Source of the DNA: an uncultured Lachnospiraceae bacterium
GTDB taxonomy: Bacteria; Bacillota; Clostridia; Lachnospirales; Lachnospiraceae
Assembly: GCA_946614165.1 (NCBI GenBank)
Contig: CAMOGQ010000001.1
Location: 52,503 to 116,502, forward strand
Reading direction: 5' to 3'
DNA: 64,000 nt
Below are positions 18,289 to 26,876 of the stretch, piece after piece. The notes under the pieces were generated by a model. That model saw only the letters and a list, made by a program, of their open reading frames with translations. It was not told where the DNA came from and did no database searches. Every line of letters begins with the position of its first letter. Position 1 is the first letter of the stretch. The position numbers and the translations under genes are program-made.

Positions 18289-19812
18289 ATGAGAATCGCA
18301 GATCTGATCAGCAAGCTGGATTATCACTTTAATGACATAAGAGGAGAAGCGGTCACCGATCCGGACCTGACAAGGGCGCTTCTGCAGACAGAGGTTACCG
18401 GAATCTTCAACGATTCCAGACGGATGGAGGAGGGAGGCCTTTTTTTCTGCATCAAAGGCGAAAATACCAACGGACATAAATATATTCCTCAGGTCCTTGA
18501 AAAAGGGGCCAGAGCCCTGGTGGTGCAGGAGGATGAGGACATCACTCCCTATGTGAAGGGAGAAGCGCCCGTAGTGATCCGGGTCTATGATTCCCGTTAT
18601 GCCATGGCCTGGATCTCCGCCGCCTGGTACGGCAATCCCGCATCCCGCATGAAGATCATCGGCATTACCGGCACCAAGGGCAAGACCACCACCACCTACA
18701 TGGTCAGGAGCATCCTGCAGAACGCCGGTTATAAGGTGGGTCTGGTGGGCACCATCGAGACCCTCTACGGGGACGTGAGGATCCCTTCTGCCAACACCAC
18801 GCCCGAATCCATGACCCTGCAGAAGTACTTCCGGGATATGGCGGACGCCGGTATGGACGCCGTGGTCATGGAGGTCTCCTCCCAGGCTCTGAAGATGCAC
18901 CGCACCCAGGGCTTTATCTTCGACTACGGTATTTTCACCAACCTTTCCCCGGACCACATCGGCCACGGAGAGCACGAAAACTTCGACGAATACCTGGGCT
19001 GCAAGAGCATGCTCTTCAAACAGTGCCGTGTGGGCATCGTCAACGGAGACGACCCTTACACGGACCGGATCCTGGACGGCCATACCTGCTCCGTGGAGAC
19101 CTACGGCCTGAAGAATGCCAATGACCTCTATGCGGAGGATCTGGACCTGATCAGAAAGCCCGGCGAGCTGGGCATCCGCTTCCATGTGAAGGGCCTTCTG
19201 GACTTTGACGCGGAGGTTCCCATGCCCGGACGCTTCTCGGTCTATAATGCCCTCTGCGCAATCGCCATCTGCCGCCATTTCGGGGCGGACACGGAAGCCA
19301 TCCGGAAGGCCCTGCTGGGCATCAAGGTCCGCGGCAGGATCGAGATGGTCAAAGTCAGCGACCGCTTTACCCTGCTCATCGACTATGCCCACAACGCCAT
19401 GTCCCTGAAGAGCCTTCTGACCTCCCTCAGGGAATATGAACCGGGCCGCCTGGTGACCCTCTTTGGCTGCGGCGGCGACAGAGATCCGGAAAGACGCTTC
19501 CTCATGGGCGAGGAGAGCGGCAGGACCTCGGACTTTACCATCATTACCTCTGATAACCCCAGGACCGAAGATCCCATGAAGATCATCGAAGACATAGAGA
19601 CCGGCATGAAGCGGACGGACGGGGCTTATATCACCATTCCCGACCGGAAGGAAGCCATTGCCTATGCCATCCACAACGGACAGGACGGCGATATCATCGT
19701 TCTGGCCGGCAAGGGACACGAGGATTATCAGATCATAGGAACGACCAAACATCACATGGACGAGCGCGAACTGATCCGGGATATCCTGGAAGAGGATGCG
19801 CGCAAGGCCTGA
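18289..19812 (+). CDS. murE: UDP-MurNAc-tripeptide synthetase MurE, meso-DAP type
   Basis: A 507-residue Mur ligase. The N-terminal UDP-binding domain is followed by the ATP-binding P-loop GITGTKGKTTTTYM, the central motif SANTTPES and EVSSQALKMHR, and the C-terminal domain with LIDYAHNA. The amino-acid specificity motif reads SDNPRTEDP; DNPR is the signature of meso-diaminopimelate-adding enzymes, as against the Lys-type variants, so the cell wall is predicted to be DAP-type. GAGAGG precedes the ATG. It lies with recJ and priA, about 18 kb away from the division cluster that holds mraY. Identification is firm; the DAP specificity is inference from the motif. Confidence 0.95.
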   Translation: MRIADLISKLDYHFNDIRGEAVTDPDLTRALLQTEVTGIFNDSRRMEEGGLFFCIKGENTNGHKYIPQVLEKGARALVVQEDEDITPYVKGEAPVVIRVYDSRYAMAWISAAWYGNPASRMKIIGITGTKGKTTTTYMVRSILQNAGYKVGLVGTIETLYGDVRIPSANTTPESMTLQKYFRDMADAGMDAVVMEVSSQALKMHRTQGFIFDYGIFTNLSPDHIGHGEHENFDEYLGCKSMLFKQCRVGIVNGDDPYTDRILDGHTCSVETYGLKNANDLYAEDLDLIRKPGELGIRFHVKGLLDFDAEVPMPGRFSVYNALCAIAICRHFGADTEAIRKALLGIKVRGRIEMVKVSDRFTLLIDYAHNAMSLKSLLTSLREYEPGRLVTLFGCGGDRDPERRFLMGEESGRTSDFTIITSDNPRTEDPMKIIEDIETGMKRTDGAYITIPDRKEAIAYAIHNGQDGDIIVLAGKGHEDYQIIGTTKHHMDERELIRDILEEDARKA

Positions 19813-19830
19813 TTTTTCGGCGAGGCAGGA

Positions 19831-22086
19831 ATGATCAGATACGCGGATGTGATCATAGATATATCCCATGAGAGGCTGGACAGGCCCTTTACATACCGTA
19901 TTCCCGACCGGCTTTCGGACCAGGTTCTTTTAGGCTCCCGGGTCCTGGTGCCCTTCGGCAAAGGCAAAGAACCCAGAACGGGCTATGTGACAGGCTTCAG
20001 GGAAAAGCCGGATCTGGAAGAAGAGAGGATCCGGGATATCCAGGACCTGGTAAGGCCCCGGGAGGGCTACAGCGAAGAAGAAGACAGGGACTTCAGCATC
20101 CGCCTGGCCCTGTGGATGAAAAACAGCTATGGGTCTACCATGATCACAGCCCTGAAGACCGTCATGGCCTCCAGAAAGAGCGGCGCCCCCAAAAAGAAGA
20201 GGACGATCCGCCTTCTGTTTGATTACGACAGGGCCCTGGACCAGCTTTCCTTTTACAGGAGAAAGCACCAGACAGCCAGGGCGAGGCTCCTGGAAGCCCT
20301 GATCGAGACTCCGGAGATCCCCTACGAGATGGTCACCGGAAAGCTCCATATCCAGGCTCCCACCATCCGGTCCCTGAAAAGCGCAGGTGTCCTGGAGGTG
20401 GAGGAAAGGGGCATCCTGAGGAATCCTGTGTCCGTGTCGGATGCGGGAAAAGGCCCGGAGAGGCTCTCCCCCGAACAGCTTGCCATTGCGGACCATGTGG
20501 TGGAGGAATTTGACGCGGGGCGCCCCGGCGTCACCCTGATCCACGGCATCACCGGCAGCGGCAAGACGGAGGTCTATATCAACATCATCAGCCGGATCTG
20601 CAGCAGGGGCCGTCAGGCCATCATGCTGATCCCGGAGATCGCCCTGACCTACCAGACCCTGATCCGTTTCTACCGCCATTTCGGCGACAGGGTCTCCGTC
20701 ATTAACTCCTCCCTTTCCGAGAGCGAGAAGGCGGACCAGTGGGAGCGGGCCAGAAGAGGAGAAATCGATGTGATCATCGGGCCCAGATCGGCCCTCTTTA
20801 CCCCCTTCGAACGGCTGGGCGTGATCGTCATGGACGAGGAGCACGAGACCTCCTACAAGAACGAATCCATGCCCAAGTACCACGCCAGGGAGACGGCGAT
20901 AGAGATCGCAGGGCTGCGGGGAGCATCCGTGGTCCTTGGCAGCGCCACGCCCTCGCTGGACGCCTACTTTCAGGCCAGGGAGGGAAACTACGCTCTCTTT
21001 ACCCTGAAAAGACGGCTGACGGGCGGCACTCTTCCCCGGGTGGAGATCGCGGACATGCGGGCCGAGCTGAAAAGAGGCAACCGCAGCATCCTGTCCGTTT
21101 CCCTTTACCGGAAGCTGGAGGAGAGGCTGAAGGCGGGAGAGCAGACCATGCTCTTTTTAAACCGCCGGGGCTTTGCCGCCAACCTTTCCTGCAGGTCCTG
21201 CGGACACGTGGTAAAGTGCCCACACTGCGACGTGGCCATGTCCCTGCACGGGAGCGGAGGCCGGCAGAAGATGGTATGCCATTACTGCGGCCATGAGGAG
21301 GCGGTGCCGAAAGTCTGTCCTTCCTGCGGGTCCAGATACATCCTGCCCATGAAAGCGGGGACCGAGCAGATCGAAGCCTTCCTGAAGGAGACTTTTCCCC
21401 AGGCGAGGATCCTGCGCATGGACGCGGACACCACATCCGCAAAGGGAAGCTACGAAAAGATCCTTTCCGCCTTTGCCAACGAAGAGGCGGATATCCTTCT
21501 GGGGACCCAGATGATCGTCAAGGGACACGATTTCCCGGGCGTGACGCTGGTAGGGATCCTGATGGCGGATCTTTCTCTCTACGCCAACGACTACAGGGCG
21601 GCGGAGCGGACCTTCCAGCTGCTGACCCAGGCAGCGGGCCGGGCCGGCCGGGGGACCATCCCCGGGGACGTGGTCATTCAGACCTACCAGCCGGACCACT
21701 ACGCCATTACCCACGCTTCCCGTCAGGACTACGAAGGCTTCTACGAGGAGGAGATCCTTTACAGGAAGCTCCTCATGTATCCCCCTGTCTCCCACATGCT
21801 TTCCGTGCAGGTCCAGTCCCCTTCGGAGGATATGGCCGAAGCGGCGGCAGGAGACCTGCGGGAACTGCTGCAGAACAGGGCCTCTATCCTGATCGGCCCC
21901 GCTCCTGCGGGAATCGGCAGGATCCGGGATATATACAGGTTTGTTCTGTACATAAAAGACGTAAGTTATGATAAACTGATAGTCTGTAAGGACCAGGTTG
22001 AGGAATATATACACACAGTGCAGGGAAACGGGACCTATCGGAACGTACAGATCCAGTTCGATTTTGATCCGGTCAATCCCTATTAA
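19831..22086 (+). CDS. priA: Primosomal replication-restart helicase PriA
   Basis: A 751-residue helicase. The N-terminal 3'-OH DNA-binding domain comes first, then a DEAD-type ATPase with Walker A GITGSGKTEVYI and MDEEHETSYK (DEEH box). Two zinc-binding loops follow (CRSCGHVVKCPHC and CHYCGHEEAVPKVCPSC), and the second helicase lobe ends with QAAGRAGRGTIPGDV. PriA reopens stalled forks and reloads DnaB. GAGG lies upstream of ATG; the stop is eight bases before def, with def's AAGGAGG in the gap, so priA-def-fmt-rsmB form one operon. Length and motifs are complete. Confidence 0.97.
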   Translation: MIRYADVIIDISHERLDRPFTYRIPDRLSDQVLLGSRVLVPFGKGKEPRTGYVTGFREKPDLEEERIRDIQDLVRPREGYSEEEDRDFSIRLALWMKNSYGSTMITALKTVMASRKSGAPKKKRTIRLLFDYDRALDQLSFYRRKHQTARARLLEALIETPEIPYEMVTGKLHIQAPTIRSLKSAGVLEVEERGILRNPVSVSDAGKGPERLSPEQLAIADHVVEEFDAGRPGVTLIHGITGSGKTEVYINIISRICSRGRQAIMLIPEIALTYQTLIRFYRHFGDRVSVINSSLSESEKADQWERARRGEIDVIIGPRSALFTPFERLGVIVMDEEHETSYKNESMPKYHARETAIEIAGLRGASVVLGSATPSLDAYFQAREGNYALFTLKRRLTGGTLPRVEIADMRAELKRGNRSILSVSLYRKLEERLKAGEQTMLFLNRRGFAANLSCRSCGHVVKCPHCDVAMSLHGSGGRQKMVCHYCGHEEAVPKVCPSCGSRYILPMKAGTEQIEAFLKETFPQARILRMDADTTSAKGSYEKILSAFANEEADILLGTQMIVKGHDFPGVTLVGILMADLSLYANDYRAAERTFQLLTQAAGRAGRGTIPGDVVIQTYQPDHYAITHASRQDYEGFYEEEILYRKLLMYPPVSHMLSVQVQSPSEDMAEAAAGDLRELLQNRASILIGPAPAGIGRIRDIYRFVLYIKDVSYDKLIVCKDQVEEYIHTVQGNGTYRNVQIQFDFDPVNPY

Positions 22087-22094
22087 GGAGGAAC

Positions 22095-22628
22095 ATGGCA
22101 CTTAGAACCATCAGAGAGTACGGCGATCCCGTGCTGACAAAAAAATGCAAGATCGTTAAGGAAATGAACGACCGTATGAAGACCCTGGTCAGAGACATGT
22201 TCGAGACCATGTATGATACCGGCGGCGTCGGCCTGGCCGCGCCCCAGGTAGGCGTCCTCAAGAGGATCGTCGTCATCGACGTGACAGAGGATCAGAGCGA
22301 GCCCCACGTCCTGGTCAACCCCGAGATCATCTTCTCCGAGGGAGAGCAGTGCGGCATGGAGGGCTGCCTTTCCGTTCCCGGAAAGATGGGCCAGGTCACA
22401 AGACCCAACCATGTCATCTGCAGGGCTTTTGACGAGAACATGGAACCCTACGAGCTGGAAGGCACAGAGCTGCTGGCCAGAGCCATCTGCCACGAACTGG
22501 ACCATCTGGACGGAAAAATGTATGTAGACCTGGTGGAGGGCCCCCTCCACGACGCTTCCGAGGAGATCCCCATCGACGAGGAAGAGGTGCTGGATGAGAT
22601 CGACGCCCAGGTCAGAGGCGAGGCTTAA
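22095..22628 (+). CDS. def: Peptide deformylase
   Basis: A 177-residue metallo-hydrolase that removes the formyl group from nascent N-formyl-Met. All three PDF motifs are present: GVGLAAPQVG, EGCLSVPG (metal Cys) and HELDHLDGKM (HExxH). The spacing and the acidic C-terminal tail fit the bacterial type 1/3 enzymes. AAGGAGG is ideally placed ahead of ATG. It is followed by fmt with a four-base gap; the two enzymes put on and take off the same formyl group. Confidence 0.97.
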   Translation: MALRTIREYGDPVLTKKCKIVKEMNDRMKTLVRDMFETMYDTGGVGLAAPQVGVLKRIVVIDVTEDQSEPHVLVNPEIIFSEGEQCGMEGCLSVPGKMGQVTRPNHVICRAFDENMEPYELEGTELLARAICHELDHLDGKMYVDLVEGPLHDASEEIPIDEEEVLDEIDAQVRGEA

Positions 22629-22632
22629 ATAT

Positions 22633-23559
22633 ATGAAGATTATTTTTATGGGAACGCCGGACCTGGCAGCTTCGGTCCTTAAGACCATGCTGGAGGCCGG
22701 CCTTTCGGTATCCCTGGTGGTGACCCAGCCCGACAGGCAGAAAGGCCGGGGCAAATCCGTGGTCAAGACCCCCGTCAAGCTCCTGGCCGAGGAATGGAAC
22801 ATTCCGGTCTTCCAGCCGGTAAAGGTCAGGACCCCGGAAGCGGTTGAGAGGCTCAGAGAGGAAAAGGCGGACCTGATCGTGGTGGCAGCCTTCGGCCAGA
22901 TCCTTTCCAGAGAGATCCTGGACCTGCCCCCTTACGGCTGCGTCAATGTCCATACATCCCTCCTGCCCATGTACCGGGGAGCGGCCCCCATTCAGTGGGT
23001 CATCCTGAACGGCGAGAAATACAGCGGCGTCACCATCATGAAGATGGACGAGGGACTGGATACCGGTCCCATCCTGCTGCAGGAAAAGCTGGAGCTGGAC
23101 CCCGGGGAAACGGGAGAATCTCTTTATGACAAACTCTCCCTGATGGGAGGAAAGCTCCTTCTGAAAGCCATTGAAGGACTGGAAGCAGGGACCCTGACGC
23201 CTGTACCCCAGGAGGGAGAGACCTGCTACGCTTCCATGCTGAAAAAGGAAATGGGAGACATCGACTGGACCTGGTCCGCGGAAAAAACGGAGCGCTATGT
23301 CAGAGGCCTCAACTCCTGGCCCAGCGCCTATACCAGGTACCAGGGAAAGATCCTGAAGATCTGGGACGCGGACGTCCTTGAAGAAGATGCCGGGGCAGCG
23401 CCCGGCACGGTGGTCCGCACCGATAAGTCGGCCATTTATGTGGCCTGCGGCCAGGGGACCCTGGCCCTGAAGGAGGTCCAGATCGAAGGCAAAAAGAGAA
23501 TGCCTGTTTCGGCCTTCCTTCTGGGATATCACGTGAAGGCCGGAGACATTCTGGGATAA
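22633..23559 (+). CDS. fmt: Methionyl-tRNA formyltransferase
   Basis: The protein has 308 residues from ATG 22633 (KIIFMGTPDLA start); the track adds 13 residues that overlap def. The catalytic formyltransferase domain shows VVVAAFGQILSREIL, the SLLP motif in CVNVHTSLLPMYRGAAPIQ (Asn and His catalytic) and DEGLDTGPIL (catalytic Asp). The C-terminal OB-like tRNA-binding domain follows. It formylates initiator Met-tRNA with 10-formyl-THF. GAGG within the end of def serves as the ribosome binding site, so translation is coupled. Confidence 0.96.
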   Translation: MKIIFMGTPDLAASVLKTMLEAGLSVSLVVTQPDRQKGRGKSVVKTPVKLLAEEWNIPVFQPVKVRTPEAVERLREEKADLIVVAAFGQILSREILDLPPYGCVNVHTSLLPMYRGAAPIQWVILNGEKYSGVTIMKMDEGLDTGPILLQEKLELDPGETGESLYDKLSLMGGKLLLKAIEGLEAGTLTPVPQEGETCYASMLKKEMGDIDWTWSAEKTERYVRGLNSWPSAYTRYQGKILKIWDADVLEEDAGAAPGTVVRTDKSAIYVACGQGTLALKEVQIEGKKRMPVSAFLLGYHVKAGDILG

Positions 23560-23571
23560 GAGGAAAAGAAC

Positions 23572-24930
23572 TTGGGCAGAGTAAACGAGAGAGACCTGGT
23601 CCTGGGCGTCCTTCTGGAAAATGAAAAGAAGGGCACCTACAGCCATATCCTGGTGAGGGAGATGCTGGATTCGCATAAGGACCTTTCCGAACAGCAGAGA
23701 GCCTTTATGAAGCGGCTCACGGAAGGGACCCTGGAGCGGAGGATCGAACTGGACTCTGTGATCGACCGCTTTTCGAAAAAGCCGGCTTCGGGCCTTCGGC
23801 CCCTGATCCGCCAGATCCTGCGGATGGGGATCTACCAGATCCTGTACATGGATTCGGTGCCGGATTCCGCGGCCTGCTCCGAGGCGGTAAGCCTTGCAAA
23901 ACTTCATAAGATGAATGCTCTGTCCGGCTTTGTCAATGCCGTGCTCAGAAATGTGATCCGCAGCAGGGATAAGGGTGAACTGGAGAGCCTTATGGGAGAA
24001 GCCTCCCTTTCCGTCCGCTATTCCATGCCCCAGTGGCTGATCGACCTGTGGAAGGAACAGCTGGGAGAGGGGGAGACGGACCAGCTTCTTAAATCCCTCC
24101 TGGAGATCCGTCCCGTCTGCATCCGTTTTTCCCCGGACACTGATCCCGAAAAAAGGGACAGGATCCTTGAACAGATACGGGAAGCGGGCACGGAGGTCAC
24201 CCCTGGCCGCTGGCTGCCCTATGCCTGCTGCCTGAGGGGGACCAGCGCCATCCAGGATCTTCCCGGCTTCCGGGAGGGCCTCTGGACCATACAGGACGAA
24301 AGCTCCATGTTCGTGACGGAGGCTGCGGGGATCAGGGGAGACGAGATCATCATGGACGTCTGCGCCGCCCCCGGCGGCAAGTCCATGCATGCGGCCTCCC
24401 TCCTGAAGAAAGGCCGGGTACTGGCCTTTGACCTGACCCATAAGAAGACGGAGCAGATCCGGAAGAATATCAGAAGAATGGGCCTGGAGGAGAAGATCTC
24501 CGTATCCGAGCAGGATGCCAGGATCCATAACAGCCGCTATGAGGGCTGTGCCGACATTCTCCTGTGCGATCTTCCCTGCTCGGGCCTTGGCATCATTGGA
24601 AGAAAGCGGGATATCAAGTACAGGATCAGCCGGCAGGAGCTGACAGACCTGGCCGCCCTGCAGAGGGAGATCCTGAAAAACGCAGTATCCTATCTGAAGC
24701 CGGGCGGGATCCTGATCTACTCCACCTGCACCATAGACGCGCTGGAGAACGGGGACAATGCCGACTATATAGAAGAGGAGCTGAAACTTGAGGCAGACAG
24801 CCTCCTTCCCTTCCTTCCCCAGGGAATCCCCGGAATCGAAGGGAAGGGCAGGAACCGCCTGCAGCTTCTGCCCCACGTACACGGGACGGACGGCTTCTTC
24901 GTGGCCAGGTTCAGAAAGCCCATGGCTTAA
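23572..24930 (+). CDS. rsmB: 16S rRNA m5C967 methyltransferase RsmB (Sun)
   Basis: A 452-residue protein starting at TTG with AGAGGA upstream. The NusB-like RNA-binding domain (about 1-140, RAFMKRLTEGTLERRIELD) is followed by the SAM-dependent methyltransferase fold: VCAAPGGKSMHAASLL (motif I), DLPCSGLGIIGRKRDIKY (motif IV with one catalytic Cys) and YSTCTIDALENGDN (motif VI with the second Cys). This is the architecture of RsmB. It is the fourth gene of the priA-def-fmt-rsmB run, with a 12-base gap to fmt. Confidence 0.95.
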   Translation: MGRVNERDLVLGVLLENEKKGTYSHILVREMLDSHKDLSEQQRAFMKRLTEGTLERRIELDSVIDRFSKKPASGLRPLIRQILRMGIYQILYMDSVPDSAACSEAVSLAKLHKMNALSGFVNAVLRNVIRSRDKGELESLMGEASLSVRYSMPQWLIDLWKEQLGEGETDQLLKSLLEIRPVCIRFSPDTDPEKRDRILEQIREAGTEVTPGRWLPYACCLRGTSAIQDLPGFREGLWTIQDESSMFVTEAAGIRGDEIIMDVCAAPGGKSMHAASLLKKGRVLAFDLTHKKTEQIRKNIRRMGLEEKISVSEQDARIHNSRYEGCADILLCDLPCSGLGIIGRKRDIKYRISRQELTDLAALQREILKNAVSYLKPGGILIYSTCTIDALENGDNADYIEEELKLEADSLLPFLPQGIPGIEGKGRNRLQLLPHVHGTDGFFVARFRKPMA

Positions 24931-24987
24931 GGAGGGCCTCTTCCCCAAAAGAAATATCCGAAAGAAATATCTGAAATATATATATTT

Positions 24988-26067
24988 ATGGAAGAAACAA
25001 ATATCAAAGACAGGCCTCTGCCGGAGACGGAAAAGCCGGATCTTAAATCCATGACCCTTGCCGAGCTGGAAGAAGCCGTGAAAGCCATGTCCCAGCCGGC
25101 CTTCCGGGCACGCCAGCTCTACCAGTGGATGCACGTCAGGCTGGCTCCGGACTACGGTGCCATGACCAACATCCCTTCCGTCATGAAGGAAAAGCTGGAG
25201 GAGAACTATTCCTATACCAGGGTACGGATGATTGACAGACAGATCTCGAAGCTGGACGGGACCCAGAAGTTCCTCTTTGCCATGCCCGACAATTCCCTGG
25301 TGGAGAGCGTCTTCATGAAATACAAATTCGGCAACAGCATCTGCATTTCCTCCCAGGTGGGATGCAGGATGGGATGCCGCTTCTGCGCCTCCACCCTGGA
25401 CGGCTTAATCCGGTCCCTGACTCCCTCGGAGATGCTGGAGCAGATCTATGAGATCCGGAGGGTAACGGGAGAGAAGATCTCCCACGTGGTGGTCATGGGC
25501 ACGGGAGAGCCTCTGGACAACTACGACAACCTGGTCCGCTTCATTCATCTTCTGACCGATGAGAACGGCATGAACCTGAGTCAGAGAAATGTGACGGTGT
25601 CCACCTGCGGCATCGTGCCCAGAATGTACGACCTGGCAAAGGAAAATCTGTCCATTACCCTGGCCCTGTCCCTCCATGCGGTCACCGACGAAAAGCGGCG
25701 GGAGATCATGCCCATCGCCGAGCGCTACAGCATAAAGGAGCTGATGGAGGCCTGCGCCGCCTATTTCAGGGAGACCGGCAGGCAGGTCACCTTTGAGTAT
25801 TCGCTGATCCGGGACGTGAACGACTCGGCCCAGGACGCGGCGGGACTGGCCGCCCTGGCAAGGCCCCTCAGGGCCCACATCAATCTGATCCCGGTCAATC
25901 CCGTCAGAGAGAGAGGATACCGGCATCCGGAGGACGAAGCGGTCCGGGCCTTCAAAAATAAACTTGAAAAACGTGGTATAAATGTTAGTATTAGGAGAGT
26001 AATGGGCCGGGATATCGACGGCGCCTGCGGGCAGCTCAGACACCGGCACCTGACAGATTCTCAGTAA
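24988..26067 (+). CDS. rlmN: Dual-specificity RNA methyltransferase RlmN
   Basis: A 359-residue radical-SAM enzyme that makes C2-methyladenosine at A2503 of 23S rRNA and in some tRNAs. SSQVGCRMGCRFCASTLDG holds the CxxxCxxC cluster motif, MGTGEPLDNYDN and the SLHAVTDEKRREIMP segment are typical, and the methyl-carrying Cys is probably in the C-terminal GACGQLR segment. The 57-base gap to rsmB is very AT-rich and has a short tandem repeat, but no good Shine-Dalgarno sequence stands before ATG 24988. The next inner ATG (25051) has none either, so the first start is kept. Confidence 0.95.
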   Translation: MEETNIKDRPLPETEKPDLKSMTLAELEEAVKAMSQPAFRARQLYQWMHVRLAPDYGAMTNIPSVMKEKLEENYSYTRVRMIDRQISKLDGTQKFLFAMPDNSLVESVFMKYKFGNSICISSQVGCRMGCRFCASTLDGLIRSLTPSEMLEQIYEIRRVTGEKISHVVVMGTGEPLDNYDNLVRFIHLLTDENGMNLSQRNVTVSTCGIVPRMYDLAKENLSITLALSLHAVTDEKRREIMPIAERYSIKELMEACAAYFRETGRQVTFEYSLIRDVNDSAQDAAGLAALARPLRAHINLIPVNPVRERGYRHPEDEAVRAFKNKLEKRGINVSIRRVMGRDIDGACGQLRHRHLTDSQ

Positions 26068-26101
26068 AAAAACAGTCTGAAAACGGGGGAGAGAGGGCAT
26101 A

Positions 26102-26857
26102 ATGGCAGTCTCGTATTCAGTATCCGACGTAGGCCGGAGACGACAAATGAATCAGGACTTTGTGTTTTCCAGTGACAAACCGGTGGGCAGATTTCCCAAT
26201 CTCTATATCGTCGCGGACGGAATGGGAGGCCACCAGGCAGGGGAATATGCTTCCCAGTTCACTGTGGACAGGATCGCATCCATCATGCAGGATTCGGACA
26301 ATCCTTCGCCGGACGAGGTCATGGTCCTGGCCCTGCAGGAGGCCAACCGGGAGCTGCGGCTGATCGCTCAGTCCGATCCCAAGTATTACGGGATGGGCAC
26401 CACGGCGGTCATGGCCGTGATCACGGGCAATATTCTGCAGGCGGCCAATGTGGGAGACAGCAGGCTTTATATCGTGGACCGCACCAGGGGGATGTACCAG
26501 GTCACCACCGATCATTCCCTTGTGGAAGAGATGATCCAGGCGGGCAGTCTTGACAAGGAGGCCGCCAGGAATCATCCGGACAAGAATGTCATTACCCGGG
26601 CGGTGGGTGCAGAGTCCACTCTCAAGGTGGACCTTTTTACGGAAGTTCTTACGGGCCAGTCCCTGATCCTCATGTGTACGGACGGACTGACCAACATGCT
26701 GGACGACAGACAGATCGAACAGATCATATGGCGCAGCCGGACCATCGAAGAGGCAGCCAGCGTCCTGGTGACGGTGGCCAACGAGGCCGGCGGCATGGAC
26801 AACATTTCTGTCACGCTGATTGATCCGTCCCGATCAGGGAACGGAGAAAAGGCATGA
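26102..26857 (+). CDS. prpC: PP2C-family serine/threonine phosphatase (PrpC/Stp)
   Basis: A 251-residue PPM phosphatase. Metal-binding motifs are NQDFV, VADGMGGHQAGE, ANVGDSRLY, LMCTDGLTNML and MDNISVTLI, complete and in order. It dephosphorylates targets of the neighbouring PASTA kinase. GGGGGAGAGAG precedes ATG, and the kinase gene starts 20 bases after the stop; the two are almost always paired in Firmicutes. No membrane segment, so it acts in the cytoplasm. Confidence 0.95.
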   Translation: MAVSYSVSDVGRRRQMNQDFVFSSDKPVGRFPNLYIVADGMGGHQAGEYASQFTVDRIASIMQDSDNPSPDEVMVLALQEANRELRLIAQSDPKYYGMGTTAVMAVITGNILQAANVGDSRLYIVDRTRGMYQVTTDHSLVEEMIQAGSLDKEAARNHPDKNVITRAVGAESTLKVDLFTEVLTGQSLILMCTDGLTNMLDDRQIEQIIWRSRTIEEAASVLVTVANEAGGMDNISVTLIDPSRSGNGEKA

Positions 26858-26876
26858 GTGAATTGCGGAGGAAAGC

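Noticed and set aside
16519-19869. A 1116-residue open frame on the minus strand across recJ and murE, and similar antisense frames of 800-970 residues at 22612-25134, 26811-29711 and 38961-41783
   Set aside because: They are shadows. The sense genes avoid TTA, CTA and TCA codons, so one antisense frame stays open. They cross gene borders and lack ribosome binding sites, and the sense frames encode certain proteins.
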